Assembly (NCBI GenBank): GCA_037176885.1
Contig: JAWWNJ010000255.1
Coordinates: 1 to 64,000, forward strand
DNA: 64,000 nucleotides
Direction of reading: 5' to 3'
DNA from: Favolaschia claudopus
Taxonomy: Eukaryota > Basidiomycota > Agaricomycetes > Agaricales > Mycenaceae
The notes beneath the pieces are model-generated. The model was given only the letters and a program-made list of their open reading frames with translations. It ran no database searches and was not told where the DNA came from. This document shows positions 1 to 10,350 of this stretch, in pieces. Position numbers and translations under genes: made by a program. How positions within the stretch are numbered: the stretch's first letter is position 1; each line of letters opens with the position of its first letter.

Positions 1-471
1 ATTGCTCTGGTAGGTCCCCGTATATTGGCCTAGTCTTTAGAGCAACCGGTTTATACTTCTTTCCAGCAAATACTTGGACAAGTTTTTCCTTCTTGACCCA
101 CGTCCATTGCGAACGGGTCAAATCCTCTTTTGGAGGAGATATGAAGTCTATCTTCTCACAGCAGAGGCACCTATGCGTTGGTTCAAACTCGTGGGCTGGC
201 TTCTTGTCTACCTCCTCTACCATAGGTCTGATTCCAAATTCCTTAGGCAGGTGTTCTTCGAACTGGAGTATCTGATATCCAGACCCATCCGTTTTTCTAA
301 CCGGTCTACTAGTCTCTTGTTTAATCCACTGATTAAGTAAAACTGAGGCTTCTATATCCTCGTTTAACTCGTCACAGCTTTTAGAGGCTAATAAATACGC
401 AAGGGTTATGTCTGATTCCTTAAACGAGTTGCCGTTGCGGGGGTGGAAGGTAGCCTTGTATCTCCATTTCC
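1..471 (-). pseudogene. Pol N-terminal segment (partial, off window edge)
   Basis: An open minus-strand frame runs from a TAG near 471 to the left edge. It encodes a segment just ahead of reverse transcriptase. Near the edge the translation reads KKYKPVALKTRPIYGDLPEQ, which resembles the Lys/Pro linker that precedes RT in agaric Ty3 elements. A CxxC pair (CLCC) lies about 45 residues upstream of that linker. No ATG opens the frame and it is not in frame with the upstream protease, so expression would need a frameshift. RT itself is not in the window. Confidence 0.6.
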
Positions 472-525
472 CCTACCGAGTTAAACCCCACTTGTATTGC
501 TACCTCTTCTCCTCGATTAATCAAG

Positions 526-1734
526 TCATCGAAGGGGCTTGAAAACCTGGGTTGTACTGCCCGGGTTATCTTGCGCAACCTTACCACTGCTTCCACCGCC
601 TGACTCCAGGACAGTTTCAACCGTGGGAGGTTTGTACGTTCCTCGCGCCCATGTGACCATTGTAGCGCGTTTAAACGTAATCGGGTCCGTAATAGTGATG
701 GTGCATTCTCCATCTGGTTCATTCTGGGACGAAGCTCTAGTTAAGACTTCGAAGGGTCTCCCCAGCAAAATCTCATAGGCTGGGTTCTCCATTATATGCA
801 CCTGAAGGCGAGCCACAATATCCCCAAAACGGAACAACACGTTCTTGGCTAAACCAACCGACTTCTTATAAGTCAGATTTGCTGCTTGCATGGTAATTAC
901 AACACCTGGGTCCCAAGTTAGTCCTAACCGTTCAGCCGTAGCTTTAGCCATTGACACAATCTGAGAACCACTGTCAACTACCGCTTCTACCCGTTCTTTG
1001 CCTTCAATTACAGGGAACATTACCCTAATAGGTTCCGAATCGTTAGCTACATAGTTTTCCGCCAAGGTTTGGTAGATTTGTTTTGGAGCTTCATCCGCAC
1101 CAAATGAGTTGTAATATTCAACTACTGGGTCCGTGATGATTAAAGCCCCTTCAGGTATTCCTTCCTCATTCGGTGGAGCTATAATTAAGCTTTCAAACAC
1201 TTCAACCGTGGCTACATCCACAGCATCGTAATCCAGCTTTAATCCCTCCTCTCCGTTTAAGTCAGAGAATAAGTCTACCTCTTGAACAAGAAAGTCTTTG
1301 GCTATCTTCGGCTTAACATAAGGTACTCTGACCTTAGTGGCCTTTATCTTCACTTCTTTAGACACAGCGGGGCTTACCGCTAGAAGTTCTTTCTGTGTCA
1401 TGGTAATAGGTAGATTCCCACACCTTTCGGCGAGGTCTTTAGCTATTCCTGGGTCTACAGTTCGACTTTCTAAACGATATGCCTTATCTACTGGCCTGGG
1501 TATATTAACTGTAACGGTTGGAGGAAGCGGAGGTGAAGAATCTTTTGTCTGGCTAGACTCTGCCTCTTTTATTAAATCGCTCATTTCCTCGGGTGGTGAT
1601 TCTTGAGAAGTCTGGCTAGGTTGCGAGGCAGGGTTCGATTGTCTTTCAACCCATTCTCCAACTAAAGTCTTAACTATCTCGAAAATCCCTTGGCTTCTAC
1701 CTGACCAAGTCCAGTTTTTTAGCATCACTGACAT
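526..1734 (-). pseudogene. Retroviral-type aspartic protease region of Ty3/gypsy polyprotein
   Basis: This 402-codon open stretch carries a pepsin-like retroelement protease. The catalytic loop is VDSGSQIVSM (DSG) about two thirds of the way along, followed about 70 residues later by the ILLGRPF flap/core motif. The N-terminal third is proline- and glutamate-rich, and a block around CGNLPITMTQKELLAVSP is typical of agaric Gag-protease linkers. The frame overlaps the preceding ORF (1697-1993) and stops before Pol, so it is one piece of a frame-broken polyprotein. The protease would process Gag-Pol inside virus-like particles. Family assignment is firm; activity of this copy is doubtful. Confidence 0.75.
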
Positions 1735-2478
1735 GGTTAAGCGTTTTGAAGGGTTCCTCTAACCCAACAACTTTTGGCAAGAAGGGTTTTAAGGTTTCTA
1801 GGAAAACTCTCAACTCCTTCTGATTAGTTGGCTCTGGCCAATCTTTTAGCCGAGCTATAAACATCCCCATATCTTGCTCCAATTCATCTATGAACTTTAC
1901 TCGCCAATTTTTATTCTTGTCTGATTCGCTAGCCTTTTCTCGGTTCTCCGGAGGCCTGGCTGGTGGTCTAACGGGTATCTCCACCGCCTCCATCCTTGAA
2001 CGCTTTAGAAATTTGGATTGGCGGGTTGCTCAGTAGTAGTCCCATTTCGCGTTACCGCAAACTGATCTACCTTCTGAGTTCCCCTAAATGCGTCAACTAA
2101 GTTGCACATCTGAGCTATGTCAAGTAATCCATTTGGCTGAACCGGATTTTGAATAAACTGAGGAGCAGCCGGCTGCATTCCAACAGTAAACTGTGGAACG
2201 CTAAATTGGTTAACCGGCTGGGGAGGATTTAACCCTGCTACTCCAAGTCCAGGTTGCCCGGAGTTCGAATTTCTTTGCAAATTCTGAACTTGAACTTTTA
2301 GCGAGAGTAATTCGTCGTCCCTGGAGTCATACATGTGTTCAATGTCATCGACTCGGTTAACCATATTCTGCATCAAGGGCAGAGTTCCTAACGGAGACCC
2401 TTTCTTTTTGCCCTGTGAATGCCAATATTCGTCAACTCGAATCTTTCGACAATTACCTTCAGGATTCCTTGAATATAT
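1697..2478 (-). pseudogene. Gag-protease linker, two frames
   Basis: Two minus-strand frames (2005-2478 and 1697-2000) join the Gag and protease ORFs. The first continues coding sense upstream of its nominal Met: a KIRVDEYWHSQGKKKG-like stretch lies in frame with the block MQNMVNRVDDIEHMYDSRDD. It can only link to the zinc-knuckle frame by a one-base shift near 2475. The second frame (residues MEAVEIPVRPPARPPENREK onward) needs another shift near 2005 and a third near 1715, where a run of six A residues lies. These shifts are the main evidence that the element is decayed. Confidence 0.55.
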
Positions 2479-4117
2479 TGTCCATTACCCAAGCGCATTT
2501 GTCCATTATCAAAACCTATGTATCCCATTTCTATATGCTCCTTTTTATAAGGGCACTTATTCATGAGATGGTCCCCTAGTTCACAATAATAGCAAAGGCC
2601 GTTGTTTGACGCATTGTTATTATTATTCCCTTGATAATGATTGTGACCGGAGTTCTGATAATTCCTCGGCCCGCTATCCTGTCTACCCGAATTCCCAGGG
2701 TTGAAGTTTGAAGTTCCCCCTTCATTCGCTGACTGCGTAAACGCTGTCTTGGCTAGACTTTCCAGCTTTTTATCCTGGACAGTAAACCCATCTTTAATCG
2801 CAGCAGTTAAGGCTAGGATACTCTCATTTATCTCAGAACTTTCTTTAGAGACTTCGGTGGCTAGATTCAGACTAACAGCTTTTGAATCCCTCGAACGAGA
2901 AGAACCTCTCTTTCTGGGTTTAATAGGCTGTGCATCCCATATCTCAGCTAACTCTGTCGCTATTTCTATCACTGAGGTAAGAGGGATTTTGTCTCCTCTA
3001 CGCTTAACTCCAGGATTATCATGGGTTAATTGGGTAGGCCCAGTGCCCGGGTTAACCGCTGTGGCTCCCGTAGCTGGTCCAATTACTGTCCCATTAGTTG
3101 CAAACTTCTTATGAATTATCATAGCGTTCACATTTTGCTCGAAGTCCTCATCTAAGCATCCCAAGAACTTAGCTACTAGTTGCCCATTGTCAATTGAGGC
3201 GGGCGGTTTAAGCAGTTTCTCGGCTTCGTTGAGGAAAGCTATGCTAAACCTTCTGACTTTCCCTAAGTCCGTGACGGGAATGTCTTCAAATTCAGAGCAA
3301 AGCTTCTCCAATTTACGCAGAGACCCCACTTCCGCATCCTCTAATTCTGGGAACAAGTTCCTAATTTCTTTGACCCATTGATCATAGGTCCCGGCTGCAT
3401 GCGAAGGCATTCGCTCCCATTGTTCAATGATATCTTGGTCATGGATGTAGTCCAAGACCTTTTCCTTCTTTTCCTTATCCGAGGTTAGCCCTCCTGTCAG
3501 GATAACAGTAGCCATATTCTTAAAGAACCGTCTAAGTGAATTAGCCGATTTCCCATCGAATGAAGGCCCATTTTTGTCCCAGGGTGCGGGCATGCGGATT
3601 CCAGTTTGGGAAGTCATTCTAGCTGGTCGCTGTTGGGCAACTGGTTGAATAACTGTTGGTGTTGGGTTGTTGACCGTAGACGGATCAACGGTAGGTACAA
3701 AAGTAGGCGTCTGGATAGGCGCCGTAGACGAGGTAGAGGCTTGGTCCGCCAGTTTTTCGTCTGTCGTGGGTCTAGGTATAGCCAAAGGGGAGTCCCTTAG
3801 ACTAGAGGTGGAGGCAATAGGTGCGGTAGAGATAGAAGGGTTAACTAAGGTCCTTTCGCGTGAAGCTAGAGTCCTCGAGTTAGTCCTAGCTGCCTGCTCT
3901 TCCCTTGCCCGTTGCGCTGCCGATTTGTTTTTAGTAGTAGCGGTGGGTAATCCAACCGATACTCCTGCTAAAGCCGACCTTTGAGTAGATCGTGTAGACG
4001 GTCTATCCCAATAAGTTGACGGTTGTGTGCCTGAGGCTTGATAAACCTCTTCTTCCCCTTCCTCTCCTTGCGGATTGTTAGGTAGAATGGCGAATGGTTT
4101 GTTTAAGCTTTTCGGAG
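2388..4117 (-). pseudogene. Gag (capsid and nucleocapsid) of Ty3/gypsy element
   Basis: The frame is open from about 4117 to 2388, well upstream of the non-ATG position 3785. It has a low-complexity Ser/Thr/Pro-rich N-terminus, a central capsid-like helical region (RFFKNMATVILTGGLTSDKE and following) and a C-terminal zinc knuckle CYYCELGDHLMNKC (C-x2-C-x4-H-x4-C), which binds element RNA. No ATG opens the frame after the TAG near 4118, so the true start is missing or lies in another frame. Basic, Gln/Asn-rich tracts flank the knuckle. The Gag identity rests on the knuckle plus position between LTR and protease. Confidence 0.75.
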
Positions 4118-4487
4118 AACAAGTCTACCAAAACACAAAAACCGAAAGATAGCACAAAGATTTAATCTTTAACCCCCCTCGCGGTGGGCTCCAGATGAAA
4201 CGCTTGCACGCGGTCTAGTACAGCAAGTACTAGTTAGTTGTGGATTAACCCTGTAGGCCTATCTAGCTTTCAACCGCTAGCGAACCAACAAACCCAATCC
4301 TAACTACTTTCCCCCTTGTAATGGTACTATAACTACGCCGAGTACAGCTCGTTTGATCACTTGTTTAAGATGATCGAAGGGAGCCTAAGATATAAACCTC
4401 TAACTAGTGCTTAAATACGATTGAGTGCCAGATAGAATCAAGTCCTCTCTTGACTAAAAGCCAAACGAGTGCTCAAGTCCAATATTT

Positions 4488-4608
4488 AGCTGATACTACA
4501 CAGCTAGGCCAAGTCCAATTCCAATTCCAAGTCCAACAAAAGCTGATACCACACAGCTAACACAAAGTTCACACAATATCCAAGTCCAATGCCGCTGATA
4601 CCACACAG
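4488..4608 (-). repeat. Three copies of a primer-binding-site-like motif
   Basis: On the plus strand the sequence AGCTGATACCACACAGCT occurs at 4541-4558, with close copies at 4488-4505 (one change) and 4594-4608. Read on the minus strand each contains TGTGGTATCAGC. This resembles the TGGTATCAGAGC primer-binding site that pairs with initiator tRNA-Met. The copy nearest the LTR would be the functional one. The spacer between copies is rich in AAGTCCAA direct repeats. The tRNA match is imperfect, so the role is inferred. Confidence 0.35.
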
Positions 4609-4731
4609 ACGGCCTTAAAGTCCAAATTCACACTAAGAGTGGGCGCGAGTAGATTGAGAAACTTGTACAAAACGCTAAACAGAGCTCCTGGTATAGAGTT
4701 GATATAGGATGTCAAGCCCTAGATCTCTGCC

Positions 4732-4737
4732 TTTATT
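4732..4737 (-). terminator. LTR polyadenylation signal
   Basis: AATAAA on the minus strand (plus: TTTATT), downstream of the LTR TATA box and upstream of Gag. It would mark the end of R in the downstream LTR transcript. Confidence 0.45.
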
Positions 4738-4809
4738 CGGGACTTTAGTCAGTTAAACCGACACGCCCTAGCTAGGTCAGGAATCCAGTACTGAACACCT
4801 TCTACCACT

Positions 4810-4822
4810 GGCCTTATATACT
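4810..4822 (-). promoter_or_regulatory. LTR TATA box
   Basis: The minus strand reads GTATATAAGGCC here, a good TATA element. It lies about 80 nt upstream of the AATAAA signal at 4732-4737 on the same strand, as expected for the U3/R boundary of an LTR promoter. Confidence 0.55.
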
Positions 4823-5549
4823 GTACATTCTAGCTTACTATTTACTGATTACTGTGCGACTGTCCATGGTCTATTTAATACATTGTCCAATAGGCATCCA
4901 GATAATTTATGATCCTTTCCTTCATCCCTGGTTTCCGATCGTTTCACAACCACGATCAAATACGTCCATTCTCCAAGAGGTTCCTTAGTTATGGGTTCCT
5001 TGCTTAAGCCTTTGCCTGGCTTTGTGCAGAAACAGAAAGCTGAGTATCCAACGGTCATTTAGATACCCATACTTCCTATGTTCAGGCCAAGGACGGGATC
5101 TTGAACACTATCTGGAGTCCGGCTTGTGTTCCCCGTGATAGGTTTCGTGATCCCTTGATGCGTCTAAGTGACAATGATTGTTCCGTAAATGCCTCGGAGT
5201 GATGCCTTAGCCAGCCGTCCTGATCATGGTGTTTCGGCTGATCAGTTGGTTAGCCAGGCAGCCCGCTTCGCCTAGCTAGAGTATGTAACAGGTGGGACGG
5301 CCATTTGTTAAGTCCCTTTGGTGGTATTCAGACAACTCGTGGACCCAAGAGGCTTTATACTCTTAGCGGAGCCCAAATACCTTTACTTGAGGTACGTCGC
5401 TCGGTCTGGTGATTTCCTTACGATACGTCCAGGTATTGCCTTGACTTGGCCGTGTCTTGGTTAGCAATCCAGGACTGATCCTAACCCTCTTGAGCCTAAT
5501 AGGTAGGTACTTAGCTAGCAAAACGCGCAAATTCCTGCACATTCCACTA

Positions 5550-6077
5550 CTAGCCTAATAGCCTGCTTATCAGCGGCGATGCGGACGACAGAGGAGCAGA
5601 AACCGATGTGGGTGATGAAGGGCACGACGAAGCTGGCGTTCGCGAGACGGGATGGGTGGAAGAGGGTCGCGCAGGATGTGGATGTTCGCCGTCGTCACAG
5701 GCACCAAACCAAGCGACTTTCACGTCGTCCCAGTGTTTGAAAGACTTGCAGGATGCATACGGAATACCGTCGCATTGTGCGACCCCGCGCTGCACCTAAG
5801 GTTTTGAAGTGAGGTCAGTCCAAATACTTATGAGGAAATCAAGATAGTAGATACAGCGACTCACCAGGATGTGTACACACCTGGCTTCACACACACCAGC
5901 CCCAGTAACAAGGCAGAGATACTTATTGAGGGCGGGATCGTCGGGGTGGCCAGCGTCAGGGTAGAAAGGGATGCTACACCGAAACTCGGACATGGGAAGA
6001 AGGGCGGAAGAAGCAAGAAACCAAACGTCCAAAAAAGGAAGTTCTCGACAAACGAATGACTTGTTAACAACTCCCAA
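5550..6077 (-). pseudogene. Degenerate viroplasmin/RNase H1 N-terminal-like copy beside LTR
   Basis: Minus-strand blocks match the two intact paralogs at 13656-14290 and 51817-52473. They are a Tyr-rich strand (KYLCLVTGAG), a GVYTS motif and, after a probable intron (about 5796-5863), a block reading GIPYASCKSFKHWDDVKVAW. The GVYTS motif is out of frame with the blocks on either side, and the 3' part ends in a Ser/Pro-rich tail at the retrotransposon boundary. I infer an eroded third copy, probably cut by the LTR insertion. The similarity is by eye and short. Confidence 0.4.
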
Positions 6078-6631
6078 GATATAATGCTAGGTATCCGCAA
6101 GCCCGCCTCGTACACACCGCCGCTACACTACCCCCGATGTTCCCGTTCCTCTCTGCCAACTTCGCGCCAACACGGTCCATCCTCGCCGCTGTCACCTCAG
6201 CTTTCTTGACCATCTTCGCAACTCGAGTCTGCAGGCCACTCTTACGCTGAGCGTACGTCTTCGGCAGACGGTCAATCTCTCGCGAGATCTTCTCCAGCTT
6301 GGATTTCTTCGTCGCCACCTTGTGTCGTGCCCCTTTCAGCAAACGTCGGCCCCGTGTAGCGAGCTGCTCGTCGAGTTGGCCCCATATACTCGGCGGAATA
6401 TTTTCCTTCATTGCCGACGCGTCGACCAACGTCCGCAGATGCTCAAGAGCTTTGGCGTCGCTCATGGCTTCTACAGTGGTTTGTCAGATCGCACTTCAAA
6501 TAGGTGGATAGGAACTAACCAAGCTTAACATTCAAGCTCGCGCCATCCGCGTTCTTACCAGCTACGGTCACCACCTGCATCGTTTCCTCCACTCTCATAC
6601 TGTATTGTCTGCTGGAGAGGCTGAGCGGCAT
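6064..6631 (-). CDS. Small basic coiled-coil protein, unknown
   Basis: Two exons are clear. Exon 1 starts at ATG 6629-6631 and ends at a GTTAGT donor near 6523. Exon 2 begins after an AG near 6468 and continues through MSDAKALEHLRTLVDASAMK. The product is helical, rich in Lys/Arg/Ala (KVATKKSKLEKISREIDRLP) and has no domain I recognise. The C-terminus is uncertain: either the frame continues to the stop at 6064 or another intron starts near 6130 and joins the downstream degenerate viroplasmin-like exons. Exon 1 overlaps the tail of the next gene's open frame. Hypothetical protein. Confidence 0.5.
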
Positions 6632-7410
6632 TTTGGGTTGGTAGCTGGCGGCAGTGGGTGGGGGAAAAAGCCAAGGTGCGTCTTTCATATATGAAAAGGT
6701 CAAATTTGTTAACTCCATTATAAACCACAGCTCTTCTGCCGCCGTCTCCCCAGGAACCGGAAGATACATGTGTCTCCATCACTTCGCTGTCGCAGCCAGC
6801 TTTCGGGGTCTTCGTCTCGCCTATCGCCCGTACCCCGCGTTCTCGCGCAATCGCGGCCGCCTCCACCACCGCATGCCGAACCGGTGCTCGGCGCCCTTCC
6901 AGACGCACGCGTCTCATCTCCTCCTTCTCCTCCCTGGCCGTCGTGGAATCCCGCAACTGTTTCTCCAACTCCGCCCACCTGTCCTCGAGGTCGGGTTGGA
7001 GGCGGCGAGCCGGGGCATTTTGCTCCATCCAGCCCTTGCGATCCTCGCGGAACGCGACGTCGTCGGCTGCCTTCCACCTCAAGTGTTGCTCGCGTGCATC
7101 TCCGCATCCACAAAGTGCCCGGGGATACAGTTCTCTCTTGCAGATGGCGCAGTCGAATATGGGCGGGCCCGGCTCTTCGTCCTTCTCTTTCACAGGAGTG
7201 GTGGGTCTGGCGGCAAGCGGGTCGTTGCTTTCCAAGGGAACGGGTCGGCGTCGCAAACCTCACCGTTGGAGCCGCAGTAGGCAACGGCCAAGGGATTCCA
7301 CCAGTACGTCGTGGGGGCTGTTTTGTGTGAGCTGCATGGGTAAGTCCGTCGCCCATGTCCTAACGAGCGAACGTCTTACTGCGACTCGTCTGTTTCAGCT
7401 CGGTAGGCAT
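6555..7410 (-). pseudogene. Zinc-knuckle-like agaric protein with a frame break
   Basis: Exon 1 (7380-7410, ATG at 7408-7410) splices with matching phase to an exon beginning at 7317 that encodes TYWWNPLAVAYCGSNGEVCD and a DADPFPWK block. That frame stops at 7188-7197. One base away, a second frame carries the natural continuation: CAICKRELYPRALCGCG followed by an Arg/Glu-rich helix. The Cys pattern (CxxC then CxC) and the block order are those of a recurrent agaric hypothetical family, recalled without a database check. I infer a one-nucleotide frameshift near 7190. The C-terminal end is arbitrary. Confidence 0.5.
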
Positions 7411-7627
7411 TTGCGTTGGTGTTCAGTCGCGTGGTATACGATATCGCCCTTGGTTAGGTATTGGTACGAGATTGAGTTGTATTTTGCACAAATTCACAAA
7501 TCTACATCCGCGTGCACATGTACAATTTGCCTTTTTTGCGGCGCGAAATAAATCTTTTGTATTCTACACCTGTTTCCCCTCCGTCGCACCACCAGATCCA
7601 ACCGGGAAGGTTTCAGCATTTATCGTA

Positions 7628-8311
7628 TTAAAGCTGAAGATAGCGGCTCCGTCGCGCCGCAGAATCTTGGGAATGAAAATAAGTTAGTCCGGCGAGAACA
7701 GTGAGGCAAGATGAGCTGCTTACCCGGCGCGCGCCTCGTGAACGGCATGTCGCGTACATCATACACCCGCGCCTCCCAATTAGCGTCACTTATCGCCTGC
7801 ATCTTCCGGTCAAGCTCGCCGTCAGTCATGCCATCCAGCTCGCACATGCGAGCCCAGAGTTCCGCCTCACGCGCCTCGTCCTCCGCCTCCGCCTTCGCCT
7901 TCGCCTCCGCCTCAGCCTCCGCCTCCGCAACAACCTCCCTGATTTCAGTGCCAGCGTCGGCGTCGGTGTCTGTCTTGCCCGAGGTCGATCCGTAGTAGCT
8001 ATAACGGCTTGTCAGCCTCCCATACATATTCGCAAAGATACGCATACTTCGGTATAGCTTCTTCAATCCCTTCGACAAGCAATTTCAGGCAGTCGGAATT
8101 TGCAGCATAGTAAGCAGCGGCGGCGGCGGCGTGCTCGCGGCGGTCAATGAGTGCGGCACGTCTGCGCGCACGTTTCTCAGCCTCGTCGTCGTTCGGGATG
8201 GCGGGATACTTGATGGGACGAACTTAGGCACAGGTCAGGATTTGTTTGTCTGAAAGCGCCTGCAGATAACGCACGAGAACGCCTATTGTGGCCGTTGGCG
8301 CTGGTTTGCAT
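7628..8311 (-). CDS. Ala/Glu-rich coiled-coil protein, 174 aa, unknown
   Basis: Four exons close in phase on the minus strand: 8275-8311 (ATG), 8048-8222, 7724-7998 and 7628-7665 (TAA). The introns are 49-58 nt with GT-AG ends. The protein starts MQTSANGHNRRSLRPIKYPA and has an Arg/Ala helix followed by a YYAANSDCLKLLVEGIEEAI block. It then has an Asp/Thr linker and a perfect-looking heptad tract of EAEA/KAKA repeats (about residues 100-125), followed by a globular-looking tail. The EA tract comes from a GCC/TCC trinucleotide-rich run and may vary in length between strains. No recognised domain. It lies head-to-tail between two other minus-strand genes. Confidence 0.65.
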
Positions 8312-8356
8312 GGTGGTAGGTTGGAGAGAAGTTCGGACGAAGGGTGGAGGCAAAAT

Positions 8357-9811
8357 TCAAATTTGTATTGCAGTTACATATATGGAAAGACATGAAAACG
8401 GAAGGTGCTCAGCTGCGGTGTCCGGGGGTGTGATCAAACATAAAGGTCCCCAAGCGCGGATCGCCGATCCTCCTCCAATCCGTCCACCTTGGAGAACAAC
8501 CCCATAGCCCATTTCCAACGCGACCCCCGGTTCACCATCAAGAGCGGCTACAATCTCCGCCCCACCCCGTTTCTCCAGCAGAGATTTCGCCGTGCGGCAT
8601 CCATACTTGACCCAGCGAAAGAGGGCGCCGGCGGCGTACTGGGTGAATGAGAACCGGGCCTCACCATCGGCGATGGGCGTGTTTCCGTGCTCGACGAAGG
8701 CAGAGGGGATGAGCACAGTGGACCCGGAGGGGAACGGGACCAGCATATTCAGTTGTTTTAGAAATAGGTCGCCGCCCTTCCGATGATCGTAAGGACCCAT
8801 TGAGGTGATGGCGCAAAGGCCGTGCGCGCAGTTGTTGAGGTCGAGGTGTTCGTCGGCAACGGTCGAAGGGCCCAGATTGCAGGTGGCGGCGGGGTAGACT
8901 GAGTTGGTGAAGTTGTGCTGCAGACCGTCGTGGTTCTCGAAAAGAGTTGATAGAGTTTCGACGTAATACTTCCATAGCTTTGGTGCATATCGTGCAAGAC
9001 CCGCTAACGAAACGGATATGTTTTAGCCCATGTAGAATTGAGGAGAGGTGGAACATACACGATTGAAACCCGGCGATACGTCGCAATGAGTGATCCCTCA
9101 ACAGGCATTGCACCAGCTTGGCTCGCTTCTTGCTGTGGGTCAGATTTCCAGGGCGCTTGAGGCGTGATTAGCTCCAAAATGTGGGCGGAATTGAACCCAT
9201 CAGCTTACCTGCTGGCCACCGCCAAAAGACACGCCGGTCGCAAGTATTGCAAACCTTCCCCTGCGATGTACCAAGTCCTTGGCCCGAAACGCCCGGCTTT
9301 TCTCCCCCGCCTTCCTGATGCGCGCGAACAGCTCCTCGACACGGCGCACAACATCGTCCCAATCATCCTCCTCCTCTGGCCGACCCAGCAACACGGCAAT
9401 GATGTTGCCGTGGCGGTCCAGAATGAGCTTGGGATTCCTGCGTAAATGTTACCTCGCATGCCAATGAAATAAGTTGACCAAACTTGCCTGCCATCCCACT
9501 CGATCACCAGCACACCTTCCTTGATGAGGATCTCCCTCCGCAGACGGCGAGCACGCGCGGTACGCTTCCCGGCAGAGGCGATCCAAGCGCCAGATTTGGA
9601 CGCGTACGCTTGACCTGTATCGAAGGCGGAGTGTATCGGCGGACTGCTCACGATGGGACTGATTGTGTTTGACGCGCATTTTTTTGCGGTAAGGGGTGTG
9701 GGGCGTGGAGGCGGCGGTTTCGGCGCGCCTTTCCTTCCGGCGCTTATAACGCTGAACGCGGCGCCGGAGTTGCTCAACGGAGAGCGACGATGGCGCTTCC
9801 AAACCCACCAT
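8357..9811 (-). CDS. TET/JBP-like 2-oxoglutarate/Fe(II)-dependent dioxygenase
   Basis: The spliced 419-aa product closes in phase over five exons: 9652-9811, 9488-9614, 9209-9437, 9059-9155 and 8357-9003. It has the blocks typical of the fungal TET/JBP family that oxidises methylated bases in DNA: GRPEEEDDWDDV, TGVSFGGGQQ, RRIAGFQS, then the double-stranded beta-helix core. Metal ligands are visible as H257-x-D259 (DEHLDLNN) and H310 (VEHGNTP). R321 (EARFSFTQY) would bind 2-oxoglutarate. KGGDLFLKQL and FPSGSTVLIPS are also family hallmarks. One intron has GC-AG ends (9438-9487) and another is only 37 nt (9615-9651). Upstream acidic exons probably extend the N-terminus. Catalytic residues are intact; activity is inferred. 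Confidence 0.85.
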
Positions 9812-9859
9812 CGCAGAAGGTGAGGTCGCGACGTGGTCTTGTTGGAGGAGTGTGGGCTC

Positions 9860-10350
9860 GCTGATGAGAGGGAGTCAAGATGGGTCGGTTAAAGCGTCGG
9901 CAGAACCCACCAAGAAAGAGTTTCAATAGGGATGGGCGAGCGGCGGGATGGTTGCTCCGCGTCCGTGGTCGTGAGGTCGGAGAGTGGCGACGGAGGACGA
10001 CTTTCTACCTCATCCTCCCACTCGCTGTCGTCATCAAAGTCAGGAGGGATACCAGCCTCTTGAGCGGCGGCGCGTTCATCGGAATCAAGGAGCGCCCCGC
10101 TGCAGTGCCTCTGAAATGTCTACGTTTGTGACAATGACTTGAATGTCCTTATCCAGACGGTGCGTAAATGCGGCGTATGGACGACCGGCAGCGAGTGGTA
10201 CGCTCCATGACTGATATCCAACATTTAGCGAGCCTCTAGACAGTCCGAATGCGTGTGTTGCCTACCTTTGTGTCGCCTGTTCGCGGACTTCGACGTATGG
10301 GCACTAAATTGACCCTGGGCGCGTCGATTGGTGGACGCGCCCGTCGGCTG
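9860..10350 (-). CDS. Probable 5' exons of the TET/JBP-like gene
   Basis: An exon ending at 9911 (GTGGGT donor) encodes an acidic stretch with PPDFDDDSEWEDEVE and SPLSDLTTTD. It splices in phase (intron 9861-9910) to sequence just upstream of the chosen Met at 9811. Further up, 10200-10350 reads as APRVNLVPIRRSPRTGDTK, an intron, then SWSVPLAAGRPYAAFTHRLD, but in a frame that stops at the CCTTGA near 10100. Either an intron or a one-base shift joins the two. N-terminal acidic, SPLSDL-containing regions are common in this family. Start codon unresolved. Confidence 0.45.

Larger units (their letters stand above)
1..5545 (-). mobile_element. Ty3/gypsy LTR retrotransposon, 5' half, degenerate
   Basis: Minus-strand order from high to low coordinate is LTR, Gag with a CCHC zinc knuckle, aspartic protease, then the start of Pol running off the window edge. 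This order is that of Ty3/gypsy elements. Gag, linker, protease and Pol segments lie in different frames, and adjacent segments read as one protein only if frameshifts are allowed near 2475, 2005, 1715 and 470-520. I therefore read it as a decayed copy, although programmed shifts or sequencing errors cannot be excluded. The outer boundary (about 5545) is inferred from where LTR-like sequence gives way to unrelated coding-like sequence. Reverse transcriptase, RNase H and integrase would lie outside the window. Confidence 0.8.
4610..5545 (-). repeat. Probable 5' long terminal repeat
   Basis: About 0.9 kb of non-coding sequence upstream of Gag on the minus strand contains a TATA box and, about 80 nt downstream, an AATAAA signal. 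That is the U3-R-U5 layout of an LTR. The partner 3' LTR would be outside the window, so the ends cannot be confirmed by comparison. I chose 5545 because coding-like host sequence starts just beyond it. Confidence 0.5.
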
